This document shows, in pieces, positions 7,839-17,090 of a stretch of 64,000 bases of DNA. The stretch lies in assembly GCF_016863515.1 (NCBI RefSeq), contig NZ_BOPA01000019.1:186001-250000 (forward strand), given 5' to 3'. Numbering within the stretch: the stretch's first letter is position 1; the number at the start of each line of letters is the position of its first letter. The notes beneath the pieces were generated by a model, which was not told where the DNA came from, searched no databases, and saw nothing but the letters and a program-made list of their open reading frames with translations. Source of the stretch: Micromonospora gifhornensis (GTDB lineage: Bacteria > Actinomycetota > Actinomycetes > Mycobacteriales > Micromonosporaceae). Made by a program: the position numbers and the translations under genes.

Positions 7839-9236
7839 CTAGGGGAGGGTGTTGGTGGTGGTTAGGGTGCGGTACCAGTGGGCGGAGTCTTTCCAGGTGC
7901 GTTGCTGGGTGTCGTAGTCGACGTGGATGATCCCGAAGCGGCGGTCGTAGCCGTACGCCCACTCGAAGTTGTCCAGTAGGGACCAGACGAAGTAGCCGCG
8001 CACGTCGGCACCCGCCGTCATCGCGTCGTGGGTGGCGGCGATGTGGCGGCGTAGGTAGTCGACCCGGCGGTCGTCGTGGACGGCGCCGTCGGGGGAGACC
8101 TCGTCGGGGAAGGCGGCACCGTTCTCGGTGATCATCAGCGGCAGGTCGGGGTACTCGCGGTGCAGCCGCAGCAGCAGCTCGGTCAACCCGGCCGGCTCGA
8201 TGTTCCAGCCCATCGCGGTGTGCGGGCCGGGCTGCGGCAGGAACTCGACCTGCTCCGAGCCGACCCAGGCCGAGTGTGCCGAACGGCCGTGCCCGTCGGA
8301 GTCCGACTTGGTCGACACCCCGTCCCAGGCGCGGACCAGGGTGGTCGAGTAGTAGTTGACGCCCAGCACGTCCAACGGCACCGCTGCGGTGCGCTCGTCG
8401 CCGTCGCGGACGAACGACCAGTCGGTGACACCGGCGGTGTCGGCCAGCAGGTCGGCCGGGTACGCCCCGTCCAGCATCGGGCCGAGGAACGCCCGGTTGG
8501 CCAGCGCGTCGATGCGGCGTACCGCGTCGGCGTCGGCGGCCGAGTCCGAAGCCGGCCGGATCACGTGCAGGTTCAACGTCACCGACAGCTGCGCGGCGGG
8601 CGCCAGCTCCCGGATCACCCGCCCGGCCAGTCCGTGCGCCAGGTTCAGATGGTGTACGGCGGCAAGCGCCCCGGCCGGCTCGGTGCGCCCCGGCGCGTGC
8701 ACCCCGGAGGCGTACCCGAGGTACGCCGAGCACCACGGCTCGTTGAACGTGGTCCAGGTGTGCACCCGGTCGCCCAGCGCCCCGACGATCGCGGTGGCGT
8801 AGTCCGCGAAGCGTGACGCGGTGTCCCGCGCCGGCCAACCCCCGGCGTCCTCCAACTCCTGCGGCAGGTCCCAGTGGTACAGCGTGGCCACCGGCCGGAT
8901 GCCCAGCTCCAACAGCCGATCCACCAGCCGGGAGTAGAAGTCCACCCCGGCCTGGTTGACCGGGCCGGAGCCACCGGGCTGCACCCGTGGCCAGGCGATC
9001 GAGAACCGGTACGCCCCGACGCCGAGCGCGGCCAACTGGTCGAGGTCGTCGGCCCACCGGTGGTAGTGGTCGGCCGCCACGTCGCCGGTGTCCCCGTTGA
9101 GGGTGCGTCCCGGTGTGTGGCTGTAGGTGTCCCAGATCGACGGTCCCCGGCCACCCTCCTTCGCCGCTCCCTCGATCTGGTACGCCGCCGTGGCCGTACC
9201 CCAGACGAAGCCCGGGGGGAAAACCACTTCGCTCAT
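7839..9236 (-). CDS. GH1 family beta-glucosidase
   Basis: A 465-residue family 1 glycoside hydrolase with retaining mechanism. The acid/base Glu lies in 'TFNEPW' (about Glu166) and the nucleophile Glu in 'MITENGAAF' (about Glu371). The N-terminal '[19 protein letters not shown]' is the classical GH1 signature and '[13 protein letters not shown]' closes the barrel. No signal peptide, so it acts in the cytoplasm on imported beta-linked di- or oligosaccharides. The start overlaps the GH31 stop by 4 bases, so it is the last gene of the LacI-GH31-GH1 operon. Together these two hydrolases would dismantle xylosyl-glucosyl oligosaccharides; the substrate is inferred. Confidence 0.93.
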   Translation of the reverse strand: MSEVVFPPGFVWGTATAAYQIEGAAKEGGRGPSIWDTYSHTPGRTLNGDTGDVAADHYHRWADDLDQLAALGVGAYRFSIAWPRVQPGGSGPVNQAGVDFYSRLVDRLLELGIRPVATLYHWDLPQELEDAGGWPARDTASRFADYATAIVGALGDRVHTWTTFNEPWCSAYLGYASGVHAPGRTEPAGALAAVHHLNLAHGLAGRVIRELAPAAQLSVTLNLHVIRPASDSAADADAVRRIDALANRAFLGPMLDGAYPADLLADTAGVTDWSFVRDGDERTAAVPLDVLGVNYYSTTLVRAWDGVSTKSDSDGHGRSAHSAWVGSEQVEFLPQPGPHTAMGWNIEPAGLTELLLRLHREYPDLPLMITENGAAFPDEVSPDGAVHDDRRVDYLRRHIAATHDAMTAGADVRGYFVWSLLDNFEWAYGYDRRFGIIHVDYDTQQRTWKDSAHWYRTLTTTNTLP

Positions 9237-11464
9237 GTCGCCACCTCCGTTACCTTGCAGCCATATCCGGACGACGCCCCGGCCACCACCTCGGCGGTGG
9301 CCGTCCCGTCCTGGTAGCGCACCTCGAACTCGGTGCCCGGCCCACCGTCGGGCGACGGGATCCGGACTCGGGTGCGTTGCCCCTGCGCCGGGGCGTACAG
9401 CCGCAGCTGCACGTCGTCGGCCCACGGGTAGTCGGGTCGGTCGGTGACCGAGCCGAACGGGATGACCGCGCCGGGCCGGGCCAGCACCGGCACGGTGTCG
9501 AAGCCGTGTTTCTCGTTCACCCAGCCCGGGCCGGTGACCTGCGCGCCGGTCATCAGGTTCGTCCAGGTGCCCGCCGGTACGTAGTAGGTGACCTGCCCGT
9601 CGGCGCTCATCACCGGCGCGACGAGCAGGTCCGGGCCGAGCATGTACTGCCGGTCCAGGTAGGCGCTGGTCGGGTCGTCCGGGAACTCCAGGATCATCGG
9701 CCGCATCACCGGTATTCCCTCGCGGTGCGCCTCGTCGGCCGCCGCCGCCAGGTACGGCATCAGGCCCAGCTTGAGCCGGGTGAAGCGGCGCAGCACCTCG
9801 ACCGCCTCGTCGTCGTACGCCCACGGCACCCGGTACGAGCCGGAGCCGTGCAGCCGCGAGTGGGAGGAGAGCAGCCCGAAGGCGATCCACCGTTTGAACA
9901 CCGCAGGATCGGGGGTGCCCTCGAAGCCGCCGATGTCGTGGCTCCAGTACCCGAAGCCGGAGGCGGCCAGGGACAGCCCACCGCGCAGCGACTCGGCCAT
10001 CGCCACGAATGTGGACTCGCAGTCGCCACCCCAGTGCACCGGGAACTGCTGCCCACCGGCGGTCGCCGAGCGGGCGAACACCACCGCCTCACCCGTCCCG
10101 CGTTCGGACTCAAGCAACTCGAAGACGGTCTTGTTGTACAGGTAGGAGTAGTAGTTGTGCATCCGCTGCGGGTCGGCGCCGTCGTGCCAGAGCACGTCGG
10201 TCGGGATGCGTTCGCCGAAGTCGGTCTTGAAGCAGTCGACACCCATGTCGAGCAGCACCTTGAGCTTGTCGGCGTACCACCGGGCGGCGTCGGGGTTGGT
10301 GAAGTCGACCAACGCCATCCCGGCCTGCCACTTGTCCCACTGCCAGACCGAACCGTCCGGATTGCGGACCAGGTAGCCGGCCTGCCGTCCCTCCTCGAAC
10401 AGGTACGACCGCTGGGCGATGTACGGGTTGATCCAGACGCACACCTTCAGGCCACGCTCGTGCAGCCGCCGCAGCATCCCCTCCGGGTCCGGGAAGGTCG
10501 CCGGGTCCCAGATGAAGTCGACCCAGTGGAACTGCCGCATCCAGAAGCAGTCGAAGTGGAACACCGACAGCGGCAGGTCCCGCTCGGCCATCCCGTCGAT
10601 GAACTCGGTGACGGTCTTCTCGTCGTACGACGTGGTGAACGAGGTGGACAGCCACAGCCCGTACGACCAGGCGGGCACCCGGGCCGGGCGACCGGTCAGC
10701 GCGGTGTAGCGGCGCAGCACCTCCTTGGGGCTGGGCCCGTCGATCACGTGGTAGGTCAACGACTGCCCCGGCACACTGAACTGGGTCTGCGACACCACCT
10801 CGGAACCCACCTCGAACGACACGTGCTCCGGGTGGTCCACGAACACCCCGTAGCCGGCGCTGCTGAGATAGAACGGCACATTCTTGTACGCCTGCTCGCT
10901 GGCCGTACCCCCGTCGGCGTTCCAAATTTCCACCGTCTGACCGTTCTTGACGTACGCCCCGAAGCGCTCGCCCAGCCCGTAGACGGTCTCGCCGACGCCG
11001 AGCGCCAGCCGGTCGTGCACGTACTTCTGACCGTCGGCGTCGGTGACCACGCCGATGCTGCGCTCGGTGGAGGAGGTGACCAGCCGGTCGCCGCGCAGGA
11101 AGTCGACCTGCCACGGCCCGGTCAGCGCCACCCGGACGGTCAACTCACCGGTGGTCAACCGCGCGCTGAGCCCGGTCACCTCGACCTGCACCGGATGATC
11201 CGTGTCCTCGGCGAGAACGAAGCGGGGCTGCTTGGGCAGCCCACCGCTGTGGTGACCGACGGTCACCCCGACCACCCCGGGCGCGGGGGAGAAGAAGCGT
11301 ACGGTGACCACCGGCCGGTTGAGGGTGTCGCCCCGACCGGTGATCCGGCCGATGGGCGCGAAGACGGTGAACGAGCGTTCGTCGGGCTCCACCGATTCCA
11401 CCGCGCCGGGTCGCAGCACCGTGACGCCGGGACGCAGTTGCCAGTACCCGTCGGTGAACTTCAC
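9233..11464 (-). CDS. yicI: GH31 alpha-xylosidase-like enzyme (YicI type)
   Basis: A 743-residue glycoside hydrolase family 31 protein, close in length to E. coli YicI (772 residues). The catalytic nucleophile is in '[11 protein letters not shown]' (about Asp415, matching the KTDFGE context of YicI). The N-terminal domain carries the family blocks '[14 protein letters not shown]' and '[17 protein letters not shown]'; 'FHFDCFWM' fits alpha-xylosidases. No signal peptide: cytoplasmic removal of alpha-xylosyl units, for example isoprimeverose from xyloglucan. Transcribed with the LacI regulator 41 bp upstream and coupled to GH1 downstream. Alpha-glucosidase activity is the main alternative. Confidence 0.9.
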   Translation of the reverse strand: MKFTDGYWQLRPGVTVLRPGAVESVEPDERSFTVFAPIGRITGRGDTLNRPVVTVRFFSPAPGVVGVTVGHHSGGLPKQPRFVLAEDTDHPVQVEVTGLSARLTTGELTVRVALTGPWQVDFLRGDRLVTSSTERSIGVVTDADGQKYVHDRLALGVGETVYGLGERFGAYVKNGQTVEIWNADGGTASEQAYKNVPFYLSSAGYGVFVDHPEHVSFEVGSEVVSQTQFSVPGQSLTYHVIDGPSPKEVLRRYTALTGRPARVPAWSYGLWLSTSFTTSYDEKTVTEFIDGMAERDLPLSVFHFDCFWMRQFHWVDFIWDPATFPDPEGMLRRLHERGLKVCVWINPYIAQRSYLFEEGRQAGYLVRNPDGSVWQWDKWQAGMALVDFTNPDAARWYADKLKVLLDMGVDCFKTDFGERIPTDVLWHDGADPQRMHNYYSYLYNKTVFELLESERGTGEAVVFARSATAGGQQFPVHWGGDCESTFVAMAESLRGGLSLAASGFGYWSHDIGGFEGTPDPAVFKRWIAFGLLSSHSRLHGSGSYRVPWAYDDEAVEVLRRFTRLKLGLMPYLAAAADEAHREGIPVMRPMILEFPDDPTSAYLDRQYMLGPDLLVAPVMSADGQVTYYVPAGTWTNLMTGAQVTGPGWVNEKHGFDTVPVLARPGAVIPFGSVTDRPDYPWADDVQLRLYAPAQGQRTRVRIPSPDGGPGTEFEVRYQDGTATAEVVAGASSGYGCKVTEVAT

Positions 11465-11505
11465 TTGTCGGCTCCTGCCTGATGTGTGTCGAGCCCGTTC
11501 CTTCG

Positions 11506-12615
11506 TCAGGGCCGCCGTGCGGTGGCAGCGCTCCGGCGAGCTGCCCTGCTGCCCGGGCCTGGCCGCTGGCGGCCACCGGCGCCCGGGTACGCCGTGCCTG
11601 CCGTACGCGGTGGGCCGCTGGATCCGCGGACCTGGAGCGCGCAGGGCAGCAGTTGCTGGTGGATCTCGCGGTGCCCGCCGTCGACGTGCCGCAGCAGCGT
11701 CTCGATGGCGATGCGCCCCAGCGCCGTACCGGGCGAGTTCATCGCGGTCAGCGCCGGGGTGGCCAGCTCGGCGACCTGCGGCGAGGTCACCATCGAGATC
11801 ACGGACACGTCGTCCGGCACCCGCAGTCCCCGACGGTGCAGCTCGCCGAGCAGCCCGAAGACGGCGCTCTCGTTCATCGCGAGGATCGCGGTCAGATCGG
11901 GTGCCTGCCGCAGCGCGGTGGCCAGGGCGGTACGCCCGCCGGCGGCACTGTCCTCGGCGGGGATCATCAGCGGCTCCAGGCCGTGCGCGGCCATCGCGGC
12001 GGTGAACGCGTCGCGGGTACGCAACGCCGGGCCGTAGCCCTCGGCGATGGTGCCGGCGGAGTGGTTGACGTAGACGATTCGCCGATGGCCGAGATCCACC
12101 AGGTGACCGACCGCCTCCGCCACCGTCCGATCGAAGTCGATGTCCACGTACGACAGGTCGGTGGTGTCGGCGGTGCGGCCGATCAGCACCAGCGGCACGT
12201 CCAGCTCACGCAGCACGTCCACCCGTGGATCGCGCAGTTGCACCTCCATCAGCAGCGCACCGTCGAACATGCGCTGGCTGGCCAGCCGACGCAACTCGTC
12301 GCGGTCGCCGACACCGATGGGCGCGAGCACCAGGTGGTAGCCGGCCGCGCTGGCACCGGCCGCCGCACCGGTGACGAAGGCAGTTTCGGTGGCCCCCAGG
12401 CCGCGCTCGTCCATCGGCAGCAGCAGGCCCACGATCCGACTGCGTCGGCTGGCCAGCCCGCGTGCCATGGCATTGGGCTGATAATCCAACTCCGCCATGG
12501 CGGCCAGCACCTTGTCCCGGGTGGCCTGGGAGATCGGGCGGGCACCGGTCAGCACGTACGACACCGTGCTGACCGACACCTGGGCCAGGCGCGCCACGTC
12601 CTGCATGGTCGCCAT
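11506..12615 (-). CDS. LacI family transcriptional regulator
   Basis: A 369-residue LacI/GalR regulator. The N-terminal helix-turn-helix 'MQDVARLAQVSVSTVSYVL' and the hinge helix 'PNAMARGLASRRS' are textbook, followed by a periplasmic-binding-like ligand domain ('VGLLLPMDERGLGA...', 'DDVSVISM'). The C-terminus carries an Arg/Pro/Gly-rich tail of about 35 residues not usual in the family. The start is supported by a GGAGG-like site 6-10 bases upstream. It heads the operon with the GH31 and GH1 genes, and two operator-like half sites lie directly upstream, so it is probably a local repressor relieved by a xyloglucan- or cellobiose-type sugar. Confidence 0.92.
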   Translation of the reverse strand: MATMQDVARLAQVSVSTVSYVLTGARPISQATRDKVLAAMAELDYQPNAMARGLASRRSRIVGLLLPMDERGLGATETAFVTGAAAGASAAGYHLVLAPIGVGDRDELRRLASQRMFDGALLMEVQLRDPRVDVLRELDVPLVLIGRTADTTDLSYVDIDFDRTVAEAVGHLVDLGHRRIVYVNHSAGTIAEGYGPALRTRDAFTAAMAAHGLEPLMIPAEDSAAGGRTALATALRQAPDLTAILAMNESAVFGLLGELHRRGLRVPDDVSVISMVTSPQVAELATPALTAMNSPGTALGRIAIETLLRHVDGGHREIHQQLLPCALQVRGSSGPPRTAGTAYPGAGGRQRPGPGSRAARRSAATARRP

Positions 12616-12657
12616 CGCGGCACCTCCCCGTGGTGAGCCGGCCGCCGTGCGTACGCC

Positions 12658-12686
12658 GTCGAAGCGGTTAGTCGAAGCGGTTCGAC
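12658..12686. promoter_or_regulatory. Probable LacI operator
   Basis: The block holds GTCGAAGCGGTT twice in direct repeat (12658-12669 and 12671-12682). The second becomes an inverted repeat, GTCGAA-GCGG-TTCGAC (12671-12686). It lies about 45-70 bp upstream of the lacI-type start and directly downstream of a promoter-like sequence, where binding would block transcription. This is the only GTCGAAGCGGTT pair I noticed in the surrounding kilobases. Confidence 0.6.
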
Positions 12687-12687
12687 G

Positions 12688-12717
12688 AACGTATGTGACG
12701 GATCGCGTCCCCGTCAA
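12688..12717 (-). promoter_or_regulatory. Putative sigma-70-type promoter of the LacI-GH31-GH1 operon
   Basis: On the minus strand TTGACG (complement of 12712-12717) and TACGTT (complement of 12688-12693) are separated by 18 bases. The -35 box is a good match and the -10 box a moderate one. The operator-like repeats start immediately downstream. Confidence 0.45.
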
Positions 12718-12789
12718 TAGGCAACCACGAATGAAAGGCTGCGCTCGGCGAGGGCCTTGACCAGCGCGCGGGTGGGCGTCCGGGCCTGC

Positions 12790-13599
12790 TCAGCCGTCGA
12801 TGTTGAACTTGTCCAGCAGGGAGGGCGCGAACAGCCCGACGGAGGCCAGAATCGAGATGACGGTCAGCGCGGGGCGGACGATGGCCATCTCGGTCCGCCC
12901 GCCGGCCCGCAGAGCGATCTTGTCCGGCAGGCTGATCGGCGTCCACATCCGGCGTTTGATCGGAATCGGCCAGAGGATCGGCACCCCGGCTCTGGTGATC
13001 ATGTCGCCGATGATGTGCACGAAGGAACCCACCCCGACCGCCAGCCCGATCAGCGGGTACCCCCGATCACCCGGCAGGTTGGCGGCGGTGACCACGGCCG
13101 CACCGGCCGAGATCAGGGTGACGATGAGCCAGCCCGCCCGCTCGGCCCACTTGTCGAACAACCCGCGCAGCGCCAGACCGATCATGAAGAACAGGATGCC
13201 GATGACCGCCCACTTGCCGAACCTCGCGCACAGCGTGGTGGTGCCCCAGCCGACAAGCACGGTGAACGGAATGGTGTGGGTCAGCGTCCGGTGACCGTTG
13301 TTGCGCTTCGGGTCGCGGCTGAGCTTGGTGGCGTAGTAGACGCCCAGCGAGACCTTCTCCACCACCTCGGCGATGAACAGCGAGAAGACACCGAAGGTAC
13401 GGGCCACCGTCGCGCCGCCCTTGTTGCGGGTCACCTTGCCGGACAGGTCGAGGTCGGGCAGCAACGCCCCACCGGCACAGACGGCGGTGCCCACGGCGAG
13501 AGCCAACGGAGACTGCTCGTAGTCGTAGAACTGCTGCAGCGCCCAGGACCCGCTCAGCCATACCGCCGCGCCGGACAGCGCGTGCGACGGTCCCATCAT
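12790..13599 (-). CDS. Membrane-bound metal-dependent hydrolase, YdjM family
   Basis: A 269-residue integral membrane protein of the YdjM/DUF457 family. The N-terminus 'MGPSHALSGAAVW' carries a conserved His, followed by 'GALLPDLDLSGKVTR' with the Asp pair, 'NNGHRTLTHTIPF' with the conserved HRxxTH, and 'GSFVHIIGDMITRAGV'. These are the expected metal ligands, and about six hydrophobic spans surround them. Substrate unknown; E. coli YdjM is part of the LexA regulon, but no actinobacterial SOS box is seen here. ATG preceded by GGGGAGGG about 9 bases upstream. A small perfect palindrome 35 bp upstream may be an operator. Confidence 0.85.
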   Translation of the reverse strand: MMGPSHALSGAAVWLSGSWALQQFYDYEQSPLALAVGTAVCAGGALLPDLDLSGKVTRNKGGATVARTFGVFSLFIAEVVEKVSLGVYYATKLSRDPKRNNGHRTLTHTIPFTVLVGWGTTTLCARFGKWAVIGILFFMIGLALRGLFDKWAERAGWLIVTLISAGAAVVTAANLPGDRGYPLIGLAVGVGSFVHIIGDMITRAGVPILWPIPIKRRMWTPISLPDKIALRAGGRTEMAIVRPALTVISILASVGLFAPSLLDKFNIDG

Positions 13600-13633
13600 T
13601 TCGGTTGCCCTCCCCAGGGATCTTGAGCGCCAA

Positions 13634-13651
13634 AACTACGTCACTGTAGTT
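13634..13651. promoter_or_regulatory. Palindrome upstream of the YdjM-like gene
   Basis: AACTAC-GTCACT-GTAGTT is a perfect 6+6 bp inverted repeat with a 6-base spacer, sitting 35 bp before the start of the membrane hydrolase. Size and position fit a dimeric repressor site. The regulator is unknown and the sequence does not match the actinobacterial LexA box. Confidence 0.4.
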
Positions 13652-13859
13652 CGCCGCACCGCCGCAGGGGCATCACTGTAATGTCCAGATAGGACAACGT
13701 CGGAGCGTGGTTCGGTGACCGAGCCGACCACCAGGGATTATGGCAGTCAGAGCCGGCTCGCCAGGGCACTGTGTCGGCCATGGGACGCGGCCTGCCGCTC
13801 AGGCGCTACCCGAGGAGACCGCGCGGTATTCCGGCTGCTCAGGGTTGCACGCCGGCCGG

Positions 13860-14219
13860 TCAGGCACCGGAATCGATGTGGCCCTGCTTCTCCTCGCCGG
13901 TGTCGAAGAACCTCGTCAGGTAGGCCGGCGGATCCAGTTCGCTGACCCGAACCAACGAGAAAACCTCAGCTGCATGCCCCGGCTCATCAAACAGCCGGTA
14001 TGCCTGAGCAAGTCCCACAAACTCCATGCCGGGCTGCTCCGCCGCATACCCGAGCGCCTCGCCCTCCGCCAAGGCAATCGCCTCGTCGAATCCCTCGGCA
14101 CGCCACAATGTCAGCCGCTCCTCGTACATCCGACTCGCAGGGTCGCCACCCGAGCGAAAGACGCAGCGTACGCAGAACCAGCCAACCTCGCCCTGCGTCT
14201 CTTCGTCTGGTCCTGTCAC
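13860..14219 (-). CDS. DUF4288 domain-containing protein
   Basis: A 119-residue soluble protein. The segment 'GWFCVRCVFRSG' followed by 'YEERLTLWRAEGFDEAIALAEGEA' is the pattern of DUF4288: a strand, then an E-E-R-x-x-L-W-x-A-x-x-x-x-E-A helix. Function unknown; such genes are often found among accessory or toxin-associated regions. GTG start. It is the first gene of the accessory island and diverges from the membrane protein gene downstream. Confidence 0.7.
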   Translation of the reverse strand: MTGPDEETQGEVGWFCVRCVFRSGGDPASRMYEERLTLWRAEGFDEAIALAEGEALGYAAEQPGMEFVGLAQAYRLFDEPGHAAEVFSLVRVSELDPPAYLTRFFDTGEEKQGHIDSGA

Positions 14220-14358
14220 CCGCCCATCCTCGCGCTCTGGACAGCAGGGCCCGCAGCGAGATCCCGTCTGCTAGACATGGCCACACTCAATCTGCCACCG
14301 AGTGAGCGTCGGGGTATCGACGAGCGTGGCAGGCATCGAGAGCAAACGGGGCGTGGCG

Positions 14359-14982
14359 ATGAAGGACGGCTGGGCGTTAGAGCAGGTGGATCGGTGGGTG
14401 CGGCGGGGATGGGGCCGCTTTCTCCTGCTGGTGGTAGCACTGACGGTCGCCGGGACGGTCGTTGCGGTGTTACCGGTCGTCGTGCTCGCCGAGTCCAATG
14501 TTCTGATCAACGACTCACGATTCTGGCGTGGTGACGGCCCAGACTGGGCGGGTTCCGTCGGGCTCCTGCTGTGCTTGCCTGGGCTGGCGTGGATGGGAGG
14601 CTGTCTCTGGTGGCTGGTGCGCAACGGCTACTACGAGCGCCATGCCCGCACGCGACGGCGGGCGCGGAACTGGTCGCATCGCCGGCACCTGATCCGACAG
14701 GTACGCGGCACCGCCGTACGCCGGGACGAGGACCGACCGTTGCTGCCCCTCGTCGCGGAGGATCTGATCGATCAACCGAAATTCCTGGTGCCACTCTATG
14801 GCTTGACGCTGCTTCAGGTCGGGCAGGTGTTTCGCCAGTGGGCGCCAGGCTTCGTCCTCATCGCGGTGCTCTTCGTCGGGGTGATCGCCGTCGTGACCGT
14901 CCAGTCCCGTAGGGACGCGCGCTCGGCGAAAGTGTTCCTCGCCGAACACGCGAACAGCGAAACCCCACACGCCGACGGCTGA
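14359..14982 (+). CDS. Hypothetical membrane protein
   Basis: About 207 residues, no family recognised. Hydrophobic segments appear near residues 20-45 ('FLLLVVALTVAGTVVAVLP'), 68-90 ('VGLLLCLPGLAWMGGCLWWL') and a near-continuous pair at about 140-185 ('FVLIAVLFVGVIAVVTV'), with an Arg-rich cytoplasmic loop between ('RRRARNWSHRRHLIRQ'). The chosen ATG precedes 'KDGWALEQVD'; an in-frame GTG further upstream is possible because no strong ribosome-binding site is visible. Confidence 0.6.
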   Translation: MKDGWALEQVDRWVRRGWGRFLLLVVALTVAGTVVAVLPVVVLAESNVLINDSRFWRGDGPDWAGSVGLLLCLPGLAWMGGCLWWLVRNGYYERHARTRRRARNWSHRRHLIRQVRGTAVRRDEDRPLLPLVAEDLIDQPKFLVPLYGLTLLQVGQVFRQWAPGFVLIAVLFVGVIAVVTVQSRRDARSAKVFLAEHANSETPHADG

Positions 14983-15084
14983 CGGCGGCACACGCGAATC
15001 GGCGCCGTGAGGGTTCTGCTGGAAGCGCTCGACATATATAACGAGCGGGAAGAAGATCCAAAACTACCGGTTCAGGAGGAGTGA

Positions 15085-15627
15085 ATGGTAGGGAATTCGC
15101 GTATCCCCAATGCGCCTGTCCCGAAAGAGGCGACGTGGTCTCCCGATGCTCATGGCATGCGAGGGCGACGGGGAGTGAAGGCGGTCGTCATTGGCATTGT
15201 TTGCGCCTTGGTCCTGGCTTTGGGATTGGTGATCTACGTGCTCAGTAGGGTCTTCGAGGACACTCGCCCGAATCTCACCAGCGACATCGTGCTAGGCACG
15301 TGGCGCGACGCTGGCGGCGGCGAGTTTACCTTCGATGCTGACGGGACTTTTCGGGCAGGGGGGATCCCAGTCTTGTTCTTCGGTCCGCCGCGAACGACGG
15401 CTCCGACTATGTCTGGTGCGGGAGCATGGAAGCTCAAGGCGCCGCTCGAAGACCCGGCCGGAAGACTCACCACCGTGTCCCTTGCGTTTAATTCGCTAGA
15501 TCAAAGTGAATACGGAGTGCCCTACGGTTCGCGGCTGCTGTCGCAGACGGTCGACGGAAGCGTGATCCTCTACTGGTATGTCGGTGACGCTGATCTGAAC
15601 CGTCGGATGGTGCTCGAAAAGGTGTGA
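15085..15627 (+). CDS. Hypothetical membrane-anchored protein
   Basis: A 180-residue protein with a single transmembrane helix at about residues 30-55 ('AVVIGIVCALVLALGLVIY') and an extracytoplasmic domain of about 125 residues. This contains 'VLGTWRDAGGGEFTFDADGTFRAG', a pattern seen in beta-rich lipocalin-like or META-like exported domains (G-T-W ... G-x-F-x-F-x-x-D-G-T-F). The ATG has an excellent ribosome-binding site, CAGGAGGAG. Lower third-position GC than its neighbours fits recent acquisition. Confidence 0.65.
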   Translation: MVGNSRIPNAPVPKEATWSPDAHGMRGRRGVKAVVIGIVCALVLALGLVIYVLSRVFEDTRPNLTSDIVLGTWRDAGGGEFTFDADGTFRAGGIPVLFFGPPRTTAPTMSGAGAWKLKAPLEDPAGRLTTVSLAFNSLDQSEYGVPYGSRLLSQTVDGSVILYWYVGDADLNRRMVLEKV

Positions 15628-15924
15628 CCTGTAACCGCAGATCGGCTGGCGGCTGGCTGGACTGGCCGACTGGTCGGTTTGATCATGGGGTTCGTGGTCT
15701 TGGCCGGTGGCATCCGGATCTGGCGGAAGAGTGCGCTGCTCGGGCCGACCTTTGACGCAACGAACTCGCCGTCGTCCTCTACGCCACGGACGTGCACGCC
15801 GCGATCTTGTCTCTCAAGGCCGCAGGTCTGGCAGACCAGCCACTGACAATGGACGACCTATTGGCGTGAGGCCACCGCCGCGACGATCGGCCATGTCGAT
15901 CAGGCCCGGCAACTCGTCGGTACG
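15628..15924 (+). other. Degenerate region with gene remnants
   Basis: No intact gene. Two short frames look like debris: one, directly in frame after the previous stop, reads a hydrophobic helix 'GLIMGFVVLAGGIRIWRKS'; the other reads 'NELAVVLYATDVHAAIL', then 'SLKAAGLADQPLTMDDLLA' and a stop. A third frame opens after that stop with 'ATIGHVDQARQLVGTVL' and leads into the toxin fragment. The overlapping pieces suggest frameshifted ends of older genes. Confidence 0.45.
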
Positions 15925-16605
15925 GTGCTGCGGGGTGGACAACCGGGTCCGCTTTTGCAGTCTCTGGACGGCGTCAAGCAGGTCTTGATGCTTGTAGTGC
16001 AGCGTTGTGGCGCAGTGCAGCAGGCTGCGGAGGCGGCGGTCGGGCAGGCGCGGGGATTGGGGTCGTCGGGAAACCGATCGGGGCTGGTCCTCCCTTACCG
16101 GCCAGCCCTGCGCCGATGTAGGAAAGCCACCGGGATCGAGAATGGCACGCCGACTGGTCCGCGGACCCGAGTCGGGGCCAAAACGGACGACAGCACCCGC
16201 CGTGCTCTGGAGTTGGAGAACGAGTGCGCCGACACCGTTGCCGGCAAGGGTTACCGGGTGCATCAGAATCCCACCGCACAGCAGGTCGGCGACGCCCGTG
16301 ACCGTACCGGTGACCGCGGTAACCCGGACAAGGACCCCGACTATCTCATCGAGGGGCACGTCTTCGACTGCTACTCGCCGCAGGCCCGGACGTCGGTGCG
16401 CAACGTGTGGAGTCAGGTCCGGGAGAAGGTCGACGATGAGCAGACGCAGCGGGTGGTGCTCAACTTGAAGGATTGGGAGGGTGACGTGGCGGCTTTGCGG
16501 CGGCAGTTCGACAAGTGGCCGATCGGCGGGCTGAAGGAACTGGCGGTGGTCACCCGCGACGGTACGATCCGTCAGATCGTCCGCGAGACTGAGAGGGCGT
16601 CCTGA
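15925..16605 (+). CDS. Toxin fragment with CdiA C-terminal tRNA nuclease-like domain
   Basis: 226 residues from a GTG that is only the first possible start; the frame is open further upstream without a good start, so the protein is probably N-terminally truncated. Residues about 95-220 match the CdiA-CT tRNase fold: 'NECADTVAGKGYRVHQNP', 'GNPDKDPDYLIEGHVFDCY' with the catalytic-type D...E-x-x-x-F-D-C-Y, then 'QTQRVVLNLKDWEGD' and 'FDKWPIGGLKELAVV'. The N-terminal third is an Ala/Gln-rich helical stretch resembling the pre-toxin spacer of actinobacterial polymorphic toxins. Its stop overlaps the start of the immunity gene by one base (TGATG). The delivery part is missing, so this may be an orphan toxin cassette. 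Confidence 0.7.
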   Translation: MLRGGQPGPLLQSLDGVKQVLMLVVQRCGAVQQAAEAAVGQARGLGSSGNRSGLVLPYRPALRRCRKATGIENGTPTGPRTRVGAKTDDSTRRALELENECADTVAGKGYRVHQNPTAQQVGDARDRTGDRGNPDKDPDYLIEGHVFDCYSPQARTSVRNVWSQVREKVDDEQTQRVVLNLKDWEGDVAALRRQFDKWPIGGLKELAVVTRDGTIRQIVRETERAS

Positions 16606-17057
16606 TGGCCGTGGAGTTCCGCCTGGTCCTGGCCGGCGACCCGCCCGTTGCAGAGGTAGCTGCCCTCACCGCTGCCGACCCTCGCGAAGTCCCACGTCCA
16701 GCGTCGAACCCGGCCCTTTTCTCCGCCCGTTTGTACGAGCAACGCGGCTACGCCATCACCGTCCGCGCCGGAACGGACGGCTATTGGGAGGCCGAAGCGG
16801 ACGGCGAGGCCCGCTGGGAATGGGCACCCACGTCGTACGTTTCCGTGACGTTCTCCATGCGGGCCGACGACATCGTCGAGAAGGGAATCCCCAACATGAT
16901 GGCGGCGGTCACGAGGGTCCTCGCAGGCCGCGATGAGGACGCGGCGCTGGTGCAGGACGGCAACTACCTTCTCTTGACCCGAACCGACGGCGTTGTCCAC
17001 ACCTACCGCCCGGACTGGTGGCACCACTACCACCTCGACCGTTCCTTTACCGGCTGA
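16605..17057 (+). CDS. SitI3-like immunity protein
   Basis: A 150-residue soluble protein starting 'MAVEFRLVLAGDPPVAEVA'. Conserved blocks are 'LYEQRGYAITVRAGTDGY', 'WEWAPTSYVSVTFSM', 'NMMAAVTRVLAG' and 'DAALVQDGNYLLLTR', the pattern of SitI3 family immunity proteins first described next to SitA3 toxins of Myxococcus. It lies directly behind a CdiA-CT-like toxin and is coupled to it, as expected for cognate immunity. A paralog lies tail-to-tail downstream. Confidence 0.7.
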   Translation: MAVEFRLVLAGDPPVAEVAALTAADPREVPRPASNPALFSARLYEQRGYAITVRAGTDGYWEAEADGEARWEWAPTSYVSVTFSMRADDIVEKGIPNMMAAVTRVLAGRDEDAALVQDGNYLLLTRTDGVVHTYRPDWWHHYHLDRSFTG

Positions 17058-17090
17058 CCGGCACCGCATGCCACTGGCGGGCTGGGGGAG

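Noticed and set aside
9113..11482. 789-codon rightward open frame opposite the GH31 gene
   Set aside because: Antisense of a gene with KTDFGE and other GH31 motifs; no ribosome-binding site or domain recognised.
12671..12686. SOS box for the nearby YdjM-like gene
   Set aside because: GTCGAA-GCGG-TTCGAC lacks the C/G next to the spacer of the actinobacterial LexA box and sits behind the operon promoter of the LacI gene, not upstream of the YdjM-like gene.
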